Source: Bacilli bacterium (GTDB lineage: Bacteria > Bacillota_I > Bacilli_A > RFN20 > CAG-826). From it: a stretch of 64,000 nucleotides of DNA. Position numbers and translations under genes: made by a program. The stretch covers positions 14,005 to 78,004 of the forward strand of contig CAAGAN010000037.1 in assembly GCA_900767825.1 (NCBI GenBank), in the 5' to 3' direction. The stretch's first letter is position 1. Each line of letters starts with the position of its first letter. Under the pieces are notes generated by a model. The model saw only the letters and a list, made by a program, of their open reading frames with translations. It did no database searches and was not told the origin of the DNA. Shown one piece after another: positions 53,498 to 62,262 of the stretch.

Positions 53498-55117
53498 TTA
53501 ATACATGTCATTACCCATTGCTGGAGCAGCTGGTTTTTCTTCTTTTAGTTCAGAAACAGCAGCTTCAGTGGTAACAAATAAGGAAGCAATAGAAGAGGCA
53601 TTTAGAATTGCACTTCTAGTGACCTTAGTTGGATCAACAATGCCCTTTTCAAACATATCGACCCAGACACCGTTTTTCGCATCAAAGCCAATTCCCTTCT
53701 TGGCAACTTTTTGGGCTTCTACGATTTCGCTAGGTTCAAATCCAGCATTAGAAGCGATTTGTCTAAGTGGGTCATATAGAGATTCCATGACGGCATTGAT
53801 ACCTTTTTGGATATCAGGATTAGAATCTTTTAGTACTGGCTTTAATTCTTTATATACTTCAGTTAGAGCAGCTCCGCCACCACAAACGATACCTTCGCTA
53901 ACAGCAGCCTTAGTAGCATTTAGGGCATCTTCGATACGTAGTTTCTTATCTTTTAGTTCGGATTCAGTAAGGGCACCAACCTTAAGTACGGCAACTCCAT
54001 CAGAGAGTTTAGCAATACGTTTGGCAAGAGCTTTCTTATCATAATCGCTAGTAGCGACTTCGTGTTGATGGGAGAGTTCAGAAATCCTATCATTGATTTC
54101 TTTCTTGCTTCCTTCTCCACCGACAAGAGTAGTCTTATCTTTCTTGATGGTGGCTTTCTTGACTTTTCCAAGATCTTCCATGGTGACATTCTTTATTTCC
54201 ATGGATAGATCCTTGGAGATAAATTTAGCACCAGTCATGATGGCAATATCTTGAAGGGCAGCTTTCTGGGCATCACCAAATTCAGGAGCCTTGACTGCAA
54301 CTACATTGAATGTTCCACGTAACTTATTGACTACGATTGTAGAAGTTACATCGGCATCCAAATCATCAGCAATTATCAATATTGGCTTATTGCCGGCATC
54401 GATATTAGCTTGTAGCAATGGAACTAGATCCTGGACATTTGAAATCTTTTGATCAGTGACTAGGACATAGGCATCATCTAGTTCAGCAATCATCTTTTCT
54501 CTATCAGTTACCATATATGGAGAGATATATCCTTTATCAAATTCCATACCTTGGGTAACGCTAAGTTCATCTTCGATACCCTTAGAATCATCGACAGTGA
54601 TAACGCCGTTCTTGCCAACTTTTTCCATAGCCTCAGCGATTAGATGACCAATCTCGGCATCACCGCTAGAAATAGTAGCAACGGATTCGATATCTTCATT
54701 GGTATCAACCGGTCTAGATTCTTCTAGCAATTTGGAAGCAACTTCCTTACCGGCTTTTTCAATACCTTGTCTAACAAATACAGGGTTTGCACCTTTTTCA
54801 ACAGCATCAATGCCACGATGGATAATAGATTGGGCAAGTAAGGTAGCGGTTGTAGTTCCGTCCCCTGCCGCATCATTAGTCTTATTGGCGACTTCATACA
54901 CTAGCTTTGCACCCATATTGGCAAAGTTATCCTTTAATTCGATTTCTTTGGCAATGGTAACTCCATCATTAGTGATAAGAGGTGAACCATAACCTTTATC
55001 AAGTACGACATTGCGTCCTTTTGGACCAATGGTTAGCTTAACAGTATTTGCAAGGGTATCGACACCTTCAAGCATCAAATCTCTCGCGGATTTTCCTAAT
55101 TTAATTTCCTTAGCCAT
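53498..55117 (-). CDS. groEL: chaperonin GroEL (60 kDa)
   Basis: A 539-residue group I chaperonin with GPKGRNVVLDKGYGSP, GDGTTTAT (ATPase site), and the AAVSEGIVCGGGAAL signature. The usual C-terminal GGM repeat is replaced by a short tail ending PAMGNDMY. It forms the folding chamber with GroES and is cotranscribed with it 14 nt downstream. Confidence 0.97.
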   Translation of the reverse strand: MAKEIKLGKSARDLMLEGVDTLANTVKLTIGPKGRNVVLDKGYGSPLITNDGVTIAKEIELKDNFANMGAKLVYEVANKTNDAAGDGTTTATLLAQSIIHRGIDAVEKGANPVFVRQGIEKAGKEVASKLLEESRPVDTNEDIESVATISSGDAEIGHLIAEAMEKVGKNGVITVDDSKGIEDELSVTQGMEFDKGYISPYMVTDREKMIAELDDAYVLVTDQKISNVQDLVPLLQANIDAGNKPILIIADDLDADVTSTIVVNKLRGTFNVVAVKAPEFGDAQKAALQDIAIMTGAKFISKDLSMEIKNVTMEDLGKVKKATIKKDKTTLVGGEGSKKEINDRISELSHQHEVATSDYDKKALAKRIAKLSDGVAVLKVGALTESELKDKKLRIEDALNATKAAVSEGIVCGGGAALTEVYKELKPVLKDSNPDIQKGINAVMESLYDPLRQIASNAGFEPSEIVEAQKVAKKGIGFDAKNGVWVDMFEKGIVDPTKVTRSAILNASSIASLFVTTEAAVSELKEEKPAAPAMGNDMY

Positions 55118-55131
55118 ATTTATTTACCTTC

Positions 55132-55407
55132 TTATTCAACAATAGCAAGAATATCTTCATTCTTAATCAATAGATATTTATGCTCGTTTTCTTCATATTC
55201 AGTTCCGGAATATTCGCGGTATATAACCTTATCCCCTACCTTGACGGATAATTCAATAGGTTTACCGTCTTTATCCTTAGAAGAAGACACTGCTACAACA
55301 GTAGCGATATTTCCGGCTTTCTTTTCGGAAGCAAGGTATATTGACCCTACTTTTTTCTCGCTAGGTAATTTCTCTAGCAAGACATAATCTAATAATGGTT
55401 TAATCAT
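55132..55407 (-). CDS. groES: co-chaperonin GroES (10 kDa)
   Basis: A 91-residue co-chaperonin, MIKPLLDYVLLEKLPSEKK, with a mobile loop around residues 17-34 and conserved GDKVIYREYSGTEY. It caps the GroEL ring. The operon is controlled by a CIRCE element at 55455-55481. Confidence 0.96.
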   Translation of the reverse strand: MIKPLLDYVLLEKLPSEKKVGSIYLASEKKAGNIATVVAVSSSKDKDGKPIELSVKVGDKVIYREYSGTEYEENEHKYLLIKNEDILAIVE

Positions 55408-55439
55408 TTTTTAGTTTGCCTTTCTTAACGACAATAAAC

Positions 55440-55481
55440 ATAATAATCATTCTTTTAGCAGTGTCAAGGGCAGAGTGCTAA
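55440..55481 (-). promoter_or_regulatory. groESL promoter with CIRCE operator
   Basis: On the minus strand, TTAGCACTC-N9-CACTGCTAA (55455-55481) is the HrcA operator, with two mismatches in the second arm. The -35 TTGACA (55462-55467) lies inside it and the -10 TATTAT is at 55440-55445, 16 bp away. HrcA binding would block the promoter until heat shock. Confidence 0.9.
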
Positions 55482-55584
55482 ATATTTTAAATTGGATTAG
55501 ATAACACTACACTTTTATACCATTTGACTATTTAGTTATAAAAAGGCGCAAGTCGACCTGCGCCTAATAAATATATTGTCCTAA

Positions 55585-57123
55585 TTAATTATGTTTTCTT
55601 TTCTTTAGGATTATTAATGTTGCGGTAGTTATTGTTCCAGTTACAACTATAACTGCTAATATTGAAGGAACAGTTGCATCGAAGTTTGGATGATTACCTA
55701 GGTTGATTAAGGAAGAGCCTGCTACATAAGTCGAGCCAGCTATTGAGGCCAATCTAATAATGATGTCTCTATAGTTAACTAAAGTACTGTCTTTCATATC
55801 AGCTGAAGTCCAGGTGTATGTGGAAGATGTATCGACATAGGTGCTTCTAACATCACTACCAATATTATTGTTATAGCGATCAACAATGGTCTTCGCATCT
55901 GCTCTGCTAATGTTGCAGACCGAATGCTTTTCGGCAGCATTCCTAACTCTTTCGGCTTCAATAAGGAATTCAAGTCCCTTGGTTGCATCAGTATTGGCTG
56001 GGCCAGTCCACCAATAGGTAGCGGTAGCCATTATTGATCTTTCATCTGATTTATATTCGCTAGTTCCGTTATTGAACATAAACATATTGTCGCCAGTCGG
56101 ATAGCCAGCTTGGAGAGGGATCTTATAGATTAACTTCTTATCGGAGCCACCTTGGAAATGAAGTACCCCGCCAGTTACTTCCTCTGCCTCGGTAATTTCG
56201 GTAATCTTACTTCCAGGAAAGGCACCGAACTGCATCGATCCACCCCAGGAATAAATATAGTCATTAGTTGCTTCGCCGCTATTGGTTACATAATAAATAT
56301 AGGTATCAGTTAGTGTGGAGTGTTTTTTAATGGTTATTGTAGCGTCGGCTATAACGAAATCATATGTTCCCGCTTCTTTTAGATTTAGCCAATTGTTGCC
56401 GCCAAGATGCATTAAAGCGCTAGAAGTATCATAGCAAAGAGAATAAAAGTTAGATGGGAGGGAGTTAGGTTCACTAGAACGAAATCCTATTGATTTTCCA
56501 GCGGTTGGATAATTTAAATTTCTAACGGCCAAAACATTATTTTGAGGTTCCTTCACAAAGTCAACAGTGGCAGCAGGATCCGTAAAATTTAAATAGAATT
56601 TATCTGATTTATATCCTTCAATTTTGGTGAATTTCCATTTATCTCCATCCCATGTATTAGCAAAGTCCCATTCAATGGTTGTAAAATCAATATTCTTGTC
56701 AAGAATAGTTGTCGTAGAAGAGCCAAATTTTGTAATGTCGACAGAATATTTGTCTCCGATCCCTTTTTGGGTTAGAACCCATTGAGCCCCTTTGATAACG
56801 TCGGCGTCGGCCAATGAAATGTTTGCCCCGTAATAATCATAAGTATCAAATATAATGTGTTGGGCTTCAATCATTTTATCTAAGCCGCCATCTCCCCAAT
56901 AATGGAACTGCACCTTTTCAACTGGGTTAGCCCCGAATGCATTTCCTTCCATATTAGGAGAAGCCATTCTTAAATCTAGCTGTACCCTAAACATCCATGT
57001 TTTAGGAGCCTCCTCCGCGTTTGCTTCAACTGGGGCCTTATTTAATAAAGAGACTCCAATCCCAACACTGCTCGCGCCAAAAATAGCTAAAGCGAGAATA
57101 CTAAATAGTCGTTTTAGTTTCAT
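55585..57123 (-). CDS. membrane-anchored surface protein, unknown function
   Basis: A 512-residue exported protein. Signal peptide 1-36 (hydrophobic SILALAIFGASSVGIGVSLL, cut near VEANAEE), a large extracellular part rich in aromatic residues, Asp and Asn, and a C-terminal membrane helix (about 483-505) with a basic KKRKHN end, so it stays anchored. The segment YIYYVTNSGEATNDYIYSW (about 277-295), followed by FGAFPG, resembles starch-binding modules of CBM25/26 type, but this is weak. No LPxTG motif. No ribosome binding site lies at normal distance from the ATG, and a long structured leader precedes it. Confidence 0.7.
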   Translation of the reverse strand: MKLKRLFSILALAIFGASSVGIGVSLLNKAPVEANAEEAPKTWMFRVQLDLRMASPNMEGNAFGANPVEKVQFHYWGDGGLDKMIEAQHIIFDTYDYYGANISLADADVIKGAQWVLTQKGIGDKYSVDITKFGSSTTTILDKNIDFTTIEWDFANTWDGDKWKFTKIEGYKSDKFYLNFTDPAATVDFVKEPQNNVLAVRNLNYPTAGKSIGFRSSEPNSLPSNFYSLCYDTSSALMHLGGNNWLNLKEAGTYDFVIADATITIKKHSTLTDTYIYYVTNSGEATNDYIYSWGGSMQFGAFPGSKITEITEAEEVTGGVLHFQGGSDKKLIYKIPLQAGYPTGDNMFMFNNGTSEYKSDERSIMATATYWWTGPANTDATKGLEFLIEAERVRNAAEKHSVCNISRADAKTIVDRYNNNIGSDVRSTYVDTSSTYTWTSADMKDSTLVNYRDIIIRLASIAGSTYVAGSSLINLGNHPNFDATVPSILAVIVVTGTITTATLIILKKRKHN

Positions 57124-57245
57124 GTTGATCGTTTTTGCTGATAGTCTCCTAGCAACATCCTTTCTTAGGCCTCGACTATCGCCTTGCGACGGGAAAGATT
57201 TCTTTCAGGAAGAATAGAACTCTCTAGGTCAGTGACCGAGCCATA
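57124..57245 (-). ncRNA. candidate structured 5' leader of the surface protein gene
   Basis: The 120 nt before the ATG are clearly richer in G+C than the surrounding intergenic DNA and hold several complementary segments: GGTC/GACC, CTTTC/GAAAG and a perfect GATAGTC/GACTATC pair that brackets the last 40 nt. The only AGGAG lies at the inner edge of that last stem, 22 nt before the ATG. A 12-codon frame runs through the 3' part and ends with TGA overlapping the gene ATG. It does not match a riboswitch class I can name. Confidence 0.5.
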
Positions 57246-57342
57246 TATATACAAATCATATAGTATGGAATTAATATAGGTCAACATGAAATTATCACTT
57301 ATTTTTATCCAATTAACAAAAGTTGACTTTTTATGGGAACAA

Positions 57343-57384
57343 CAAAAAAAAGAAATCCTTCGATTTTTAGGTTGAGGGATTTCT
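57343..57384 (-). terminator. terminator of the LacI-family gene
   Basis: On the minus strand AGAAATCC pairs with GGATTTCT around an 18-nt loop, followed by at least seven T. Confidence 0.85.
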
Positions 57385-57399
57385 GATTTAAATTAATTA

Positions 57400-58404
57400 C
57401 TAATCTAATTTAGTAGATGAACCTTTGACAAACTGCGCATCGAATTTTGATGTTTTTTCAATTAAGTCACGGTTCATTAAGTCGGTAAGCATATACATTG
57501 CCCTTTTACCAACTTCAGACATATCGATATGGAAGGATGATAATGTAGGTCTAACAATTGAAGCATATTTAGTACCTACGATAGAGACAACTTCGACTTC
57601 AGTTGGGACATTAAGCCCTGAATCGGTCGCGGCATTCATAACAGCCGCGGCAATGGAGTCACGGTAGCAAAGGAAATATCCTCCTTTGTGTGTCTTGAAA
57701 TATTGCATGAAGTCAGCATAAGTCCTAGCATATGAATCATCGCAATTGAAAACTTTGTAATTTTTTCCAAGTTCTTCACTAGCTTTTACAAAATTCTTCT
57801 CGCATCTAGCAAGTAATCTGCCGGCATTATGGACATGGAGGAAAGTCATTTCCTTGTCCCCTCCACGTTTATAATATTCTTTTACTAATTTAGTGACGCA
57901 TTCATCATAATCTAGAAGGATATCCCCTACTTTATCTCCACTAACTTTAGCATCGATTACAATACTTGGGACATTATATGAAGCAATGGTATTGATATCT
58001 TCTGCACCTAATTGGTCATCAAATATAATCGCCCCGTCAACATGCTGGGTAATTACCTTCTCGATCATTGATAAGGCTTCTTCTCTAGAATGGGAAGTAG
58101 AGAAAAGAGTCAATACATAGCCTTTTTCTTTCGCTACAGTGGTAATTCCGTTTAAGACATTAGCAATATAGACATAATTCGCGCTAGGAATAATAACACC
58201 GATGGATGTAGTTCTATTTGTAGCTAAAGCCTGGGCTAGTCCAGAAGGCTTATAACCTAGGGCAGCAATCGTCTTTTCTACTTTTTCCCTAGTCTTATCG
58301 GTAACTGAACCTTGTTTATTTATAACTCTTGATACAGTTGCTAAAGATACTCCAGCTGCCTGGGCTACTTGATATATAGTTACTCTATCTTTTAAATTAT
58401 CCAT
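57400..58404 (-). CDS. LacI-family regulator, CcpA-like
   Basis: A 334-residue LacI/GalR protein: helix-turn-helix and hinge (TIYQVAQAAGVSLATVSRVINKQGSVTDKTREKV, then LAQALATNRTTSIGVIIP) and a periplasmic-binding-like sensor domain. The N-terminal 80 residues and VDGAIIF and SIVRPTLSSF segments resemble CcpA more than dedicated sugar repressors, and no sugar genes adjoin it. With the perfect cre site at 50919, a role as catabolite control protein is likely but not certain. It has an AGGAG site and its own terminator. Confidence 0.8.
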   Translation of the reverse strand: MDNLKDRVTIYQVAQAAGVSLATVSRVINKQGSVTDKTREKVEKTIAALGYKPSGLAQALATNRTTSIGVIIPSANYVYIANVLNGITTVAKEKGYVLTLFSTSHSREEALSMIEKVITQHVDGAIIFDDQLGAEDINTIASYNVPSIVIDAKVSGDKVGDILLDYDECVTKLVKEYYKRGGDKEMTFLHVHNAGRLLARCEKNFVKASEELGKNYKVFNCDDSYARTYADFMQYFKTHKGGYFLCYRDSIAAAVMNAATDSGLNVPTEVEVVSIVGTKYASIVRPTLSSFHIDMSEVGKRAMYMLTDLMNRDLIEKTSKFDAQFVKGSSTKLD

Positions 58405-58415
58405 ATTTTTTGCTC

Positions 58416-58480
58416 CTATAATATTATAGATGTAAATAATTGAAAATAAATGTAAAGATTTTCCTAAATTTGTAAATAAT
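58416..58480 (-). promoter_or_regulatory. control region of the LacI-family gene: palindromic -10 and three phased TGTAAA repeats
   Basis: CTATAATATTATAG (58416-58429) is a perfect palindrome containing TATAAT on both strands. Upstream, TGTAAATAAT, TGTAAAGATT and TGTAAATAAT begin at 58431, 58451 and 58471, exactly 20 bp apart. The phased repeats look like binding sites for a regulator. Confidence 0.4.
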
Positions 58481-58514
58481 TTCCCCCTGACGAATATATT
58501 CTATATTAAAAGGG

Positions 58515-58546
58515 AAATAAAAAGGAAGGCATTTTTACCCTCCTTT
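58515..58546 (-). terminator. terminator of the coaX-pncB operon
   Basis: On the minus strand AAAGGAGGG and GCCTTCCTTT pair over about 9 bp with one G-U and are followed by TTTATTT. Confidence 0.75.
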
Positions 58547-58560
58547 ATATTCTATATATA

Positions 58561-59667
58561 TTATAAGGATGATAAATCGACTTTCATTAACCTAGTTGAA
58601 GGGATATTGTGTCTTCCTTCTTTAGCCTCAGGCTTACCATCTAATTCAACTAAATCGCCAGTGAACCCACAGGTGGTATTCTTGCATAGATAAGTGCCGA
58701 CCCCATACATATCGACAGGAACATTCTCTTTAGTCCATTCATCAATCTTTTCTGGACCAAATCCGCTGGAAACGACGATCTTTACATATTCAAATCCATT
58801 CTTATCTAGTTCATCTCTTAAGGCATAGATAAGTTGCTTACAAACCCCATGTGGATCAAATCCACTCGTATCCTTATCATCGAAATAATGGTCAATCAAG
58901 GCTTTAGATGTATCGACCCTAATCGCGTTTAGTTTATGTCCAAGAGCCTTGGCTAACTTAATCGCGTCGACTGTAACATTGTTATTATAGTCAATTAAGG
59001 CAGTTACTTTTTCATTTGGGAATGTTTTTGCATATAAGCTAGCAGCCTTAATAACATCTCCCCCGCATATTTGGATTAAGGCATGGGGCATTGTTCCCAT
59101 TCCTTTTTTATTTACCCAGCTACCTTGTGCATCAGTCGAGAAAGCCTTTATCCCTCCAACATAAGTTGCATAGCCATCCCCTGCCTGAGTTAAATAATCA
59201 TCTTGCCTATCTGCCATTGAGAAAGTCGCTTTTCCTCTTAAAGCGCGTACTGTCCTCATCGTATTAGTCGCGACGCTACTTCTTCTAGCCAATATCCCAT
59301 CAATTAAAGATTCTAAAAATCCAAAATCTTCATATTTGCCAGTTATTTTTAATACGGGTTCATTTTTAGAGATTAAATCTCCATCATTAAGGGCTAATAT
59401 TTCTAATTGTTCTGGATTAACCGCGAACTTCTTGACAAGAGCAATGCATTCATCAAGTCCACAAACCATAATATCATCATCACGTTGGAACCATTGCTCG
59501 GTGACTATATGGTTAGGAACATTTTCCTTAACAATCTTCCTTGATTTAAGGAAATAAGAGGCGCTGTAGAATCCTTCCCCAATTCTTGGATCAAGCTTGA
59601 ATGTCTTGTCGGTAATCCTAGAGATCTTCCCTTGCTCTTTTAATGTGATTTCTGCTATTTCTTCCAT
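58561..59667 (-). CDS. pncB: nicotinate phosphoribosyltransferase
   Basis: A 368-residue NAPRTase that makes nicotinate mononucleotide from nicotinate and PRPP for NAD salvage. Recognisable segments are the N-terminal FKLDPRIGEGFYSASYFLKS, the core with SMADRQDDYLTQAGDGYATYVGG (phosphorylated His of other members is not at a clear place) and IDYNNNVTVDAIKLAKALG and IVVSSGFGPEKIDEW. Length matches the short family form. It is the last gene of the run from coaX, 11 nt after ytpR. Confidence 0.9.
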   Translation of the reverse strand: MEEIAEITLKEQGKISRITDKTFKLDPRIGEGFYSASYFLKSRKIVKENVPNHIVTEQWFQRDDDIMVCGLDECIALVKKFAVNPEQLEILALNDGDLISKNEPVLKITGKYEDFGFLESLIDGILARRSSVATNTMRTVRALRGKATFSMADRQDDYLTQAGDGYATYVGGIKAFSTDAQGSWVNKKGMGTMPHALIQICGGDVIKAASLYAKTFPNEKVTALIDYNNNVTVDAIKLAKALGHKLNAIRVDTSKALIDHYFDDKDTSGFDPHGVCKQLIYALRDELDKNGFEYVKIVVSSGFGPEKIDEWTKENVPVDMYGVGTYLCKNTTCGFTGDLVELDGKPEAKEGRHNIPSTRLMKVDLSSL

Positions 59668-59678
59668 AAATAAACCCT

Positions 59679-60260
59679 TTATCTAAATATATCTGACCCT
59701 ATTGGCAAATCGCTAATATAGGCATTTTTATAATCATCCCCTAATCCTAAATCCAAAGGAGAATTCAATTCGACATCTATTGGGATATTTCTTTCTACTC
59801 TAGAAACAAATAAGGAGCAATTTAACCTACTTGCCCCATTTAGAGTAGCCACTACATGGTCGCCTACTTTGATATTTTTATACCTAGTGACTGTCGAATA
59901 TTCTTTATCCAGGCCTTTTAAACTAACTATATCTAATTTGGCATTCAATGGATGTTCTTCGATTTTAGTTACTTCCATTACGATAAATCCTGAAGTAGAT
60001 ACATAATCTAATTTAGGGAATCCCTTATTAACTAGATAGACATTGATTTCATCAATTAATTCCTTGGATGGGAATTTTTCTAATCCAGAATCCTTAATAG
60101 ATAAATTCTTATCAAAGAAATTGACTCCGATCAATTTATCATCCCTAGTTAGATAGCTGACCCCATCAATAGATTCAACCTTATTAGGAACTATTTCAGC
60201 TTCAATTACTAAGGAGACTACTTTTGAAGAATTATGGGTAAATGAATAAATATGGTACAT
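59679..60260 (-). CDS. ytpR: YtpR-like protein with tRNA-binding domain
   Basis: A 193-residue protein with an N-terminal DUF4479-like domain (about 1-85) and an EMAP/Arc1-type OB fold (about 90-190; EEHPLNAKLDIVSL is the typical HPnAdkL pattern). It resembles the N-terminal part of the PheRS beta subunit; Bacillus YtpR is the reference. The function is unknown but binding of tRNA or RNA is expected. It starts 1 nt after the trmB stop. Confidence 0.88.
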   Translation of the reverse strand: MYHIYSFTHNSSKVVSLVIEAEIVPNKVESIDGVSYLTRDDKLIGVNFFDKNLSIKDSGLEKFPSKELIDEINVYLVNKGFPKLDYVSTSGFIVMEVTKIEEHPLNAKLDIVSLKGLDKEYSTVTRYKNIKVGDHVVATLNGASRLNCSLFVSRVERNIPIDVELNSPLDLGLGDDYKNAYISDLPIGSDIFR

Positions 60261-60261
60261 A

Positions 60262-60879
60262 TCAATTTCCTTTCTTTATCAATATAAGCCTATGGATTGG
60301 GATACCTAGGCTCCTAAATTGCTTTTCATATTCGGTCTCGACATCATTATCAAGCAATTTATAGTCATTGTCTTCACTTAATATAGCTAAATCAGTAGAT
60401 GGGATTTGCTCTAATGTAAAGCTAAATAAGTCTGCATTATCGGTTTTTATATATATCTTCCCATCCTTATTTAACAAAGAAGACATATTATTTAATCTAG
60501 AAGAATATGTAAGCCTTCTTTTATGATGCTTTAATTTAGGCCAAGGGTCAGAGAAATTTAGATATATCGCATCGAATTTGTATTTGGATAATTCTTCAAA
60601 TACATTATCGAAATCATCATTGATAAGCTTGATATCCTTATTGTTATTTTCTTTTACCTTTCTACCTGCAATTGCAGCAATAGAAAGATCTTTTTCTATA
60701 CCTATATAATGTCCTTTTTGGATTAAAGACATATTAAGTATAAAATCCCCTTTACCTGTACCTATTTCTAGATATAGAGGGGAAGTGAAAAAGTCTTCAT
60801 TAGAAGCAAAATCTTCGATAAATATATCTTTATTTTCGTTTATGAAGGGGAGAGCCCACTTCTTCCTTCTACTTCTCAC
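60262..60879 (-). CDS. trmB: tRNA (guanine-46-N7)-methyltransferase
   Basis: A 205-residue class I SAM methyltransferase with the TrmB signature: SAM motif LEIGTGKGDFI (about 38-48), YIGIEKD, and FSDPWPKLKHHKRRLT (about 110-125), the catalytic/tRNA-binding motif. It adds m7G at position 46 of tRNA. It overlaps pepV by four bases and precedes ytpR, an order also seen in Bacillus relatives. Confidence 0.95.
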   Translation of the reverse strand: MRSRRKKWALPFINENKDIFIEDFASNEDFFTSPLYLEIGTGKGDFILNMSLIQKGHYIGIEKDLSIAAIAGRKVKENNNKDIKLINDDFDNVFEELSKYKFDAIYLNFSDPWPKLKHHKRRLTYSSRLNNMSSLLNKDGKIYIKTDNADLFSFTLEQIPSTDLAILSEDNDYKLLDNDVETEYEKQFRSLGIPIHRLILIKKGN

Positions 60880-62249
60880 TTCTTCAATTGACCTAATTTA
60901 TATATTGCATCGGCATAGATAGCAATCTGAGCGAATAAATCCTTTACGTAGATATATTCATTCGGTGAATGGATATTGCCTGGATGCCCCTTAAAAGCAC
61001 TGCCATATGCAACGATGTTTTTCGCTTCTTTTGCATATGTCCCTCCTCCAATAGCCATAGGCTTATCAAAGAATTTATGGGTCATGTGCTTATATGATTT
61101 CATTAAAGTCGATACCAAAGGAGATTTCTTGTCGAAAAGGAGGATATCTGATTTTGAGGAAGGGATAAAAGTCATATCGACAAATTTAGATAGATTTTCT
61201 ATTGCTAAAGTCGAATTGGCATCTTCCCCATATCTATAATCAAGAGAAATAGTAAGGACATTTTTGGAATTATAGGTAACTAATCCATAGTTATAGGTAG
61301 ATTCGCCCAATTCTTTTGATGTGGCGTTACCTTTAAATATCGATCCCCTTGTATCAATAATTGCCTTAGCTAGGTTAAGGAGGAATTTATTGTTATAGAA
61401 GCTACCAAGGAAAGAAAATCCTTTAGCCAACGCAGATTCGCCTAATTCCGGAGTAGAGCCATGGGCAGATTTCCCTTTGAAGGTTATTATCATTATCTCC
61501 CCGACTTCAGAAATATCCCCGTTTATCTTTTCATCTAGGAATTTCTTCATTAATTCCTTATCGCTAGGTAAGGTAACTACCATCTTGTCACAAACGGCAT
61601 TAGAGGCAGCCCCTCCATCAATTGCTACAATTGGAGATAAATCAATCATCTTGGTCAAAGAGCCATGGACGATTCCTTTTTCAGCATAGATAAGAGGGAA
61701 ATCGGCATCTGGAGTAAAACCAAAATCGCAATGAGGATTATTTTTCTTATTAAAATAATAATCTAGGCAGGATGAACCTCTTTCTTCATCGCCCCCAGCA
61801 ACTAGCCTTACCCTGTAATTAGAGATAAGAGCATTATCTTTTAATAATTTAAGGGCGTATAGGGCTGCTACTAAAGGTCCTTTATCATCGCTAGTTCCCC
61901 TACCGATTACTTTCTTTTCTTTTCCTTCGCCGATTATTTTTCCTTCAAATGGAGGGTTATCCCATTTGCCAGATGCAGGGACTACATCGCAATGAGCGTA
62001 TATCCCAACTAATGGACCTTGCTCGCCATAGCTAATCTCAACGCAGTGTCCATCGACGTTTCTAGTATTAAAGCCCATGGTAGAAGCCATTTTTTCTAAG
62101 CAGTCTAATCCAGACTTGACTCCTTTTCCATAAGGGACATTAGAAGAAATACTAGATTCATCGTATACTGATTTCTTTCTTACTAATTCAACTAATGAAG
62201 AAAGACAGTTTTCTTCATATTTTTTTGCTAATTTCTTGAAATTTGGCAT
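60876..62249 (-). CDS. pepV: PepV-like M20 dipeptidase
   Basis: A 457-residue zinc peptidase of family M20. Metal ligand motifs are GIYAHCDVVPA (His/Asp), GRGTSDDKGP, AGGDEERGSSC (catalytic Glu) and a C-terminal GSAFKGHPGNIHSPNEYI. The lid domain lies at about 185-390. PepV cleaves dipeptides, including D-Ala-containing ones, supplying amino acids in fermenters. It starts 13 nt after the transporter gene with AAGGAG nearby. Confidence 0.92.
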   Translation of the reverse strand: MPNFKKLAKKYEENCLSSLVELVRKKSVYDESSISSNVPYGKGVKSGLDCLEKMASTMGFNTRNVDGHCVEISYGEQGPLVGIYAHCDVVPASGKWDNPPFEGKIIGEGKEKKVIGRGTSDDKGPLVAALYALKLLKDNALISNYRVRLVAGGDEERGSSCLDYYFNKKNNPHCDFGFTPDADFPLIYAEKGIVHGSLTKMIDLSPIVAIDGGAASNAVCDKMVVTLPSDKELMKKFLDEKINGDISEVGEIMIITFKGKSAHGSTPELGESALAKGFSFLGSFYNNKFLLNLAKAIIDTRGSIFKGNATSKELGESTYNYGLVTYNSKNVLTISLDYRYGEDANSTLAIENLSKFVDMTFIPSSKSDILLFDKKSPLVSTLMKSYKHMTHKFFDKPMAIGGGTYAKEAKNIVAYGSAFKGHPGNIHSPNEYIYVKDLFAQIAIYADAIYKLGQLKK

Positions 62250-62262
62250 ATATTCTCCTTTT

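Noticed and set aside
53505..54044. 179-codon plus-strand frame opposite groEL
   Set aside because: Antisense shadow of groEL codon bias with no start signals.
57088..57130. Leader peptide controlling the surface protein gene as a firm gene call
   Set aside because: The 12-codon frame has its ribosome binding site directly against the ATG, so translation is doubtful; kept only as a remark in the leader entry.
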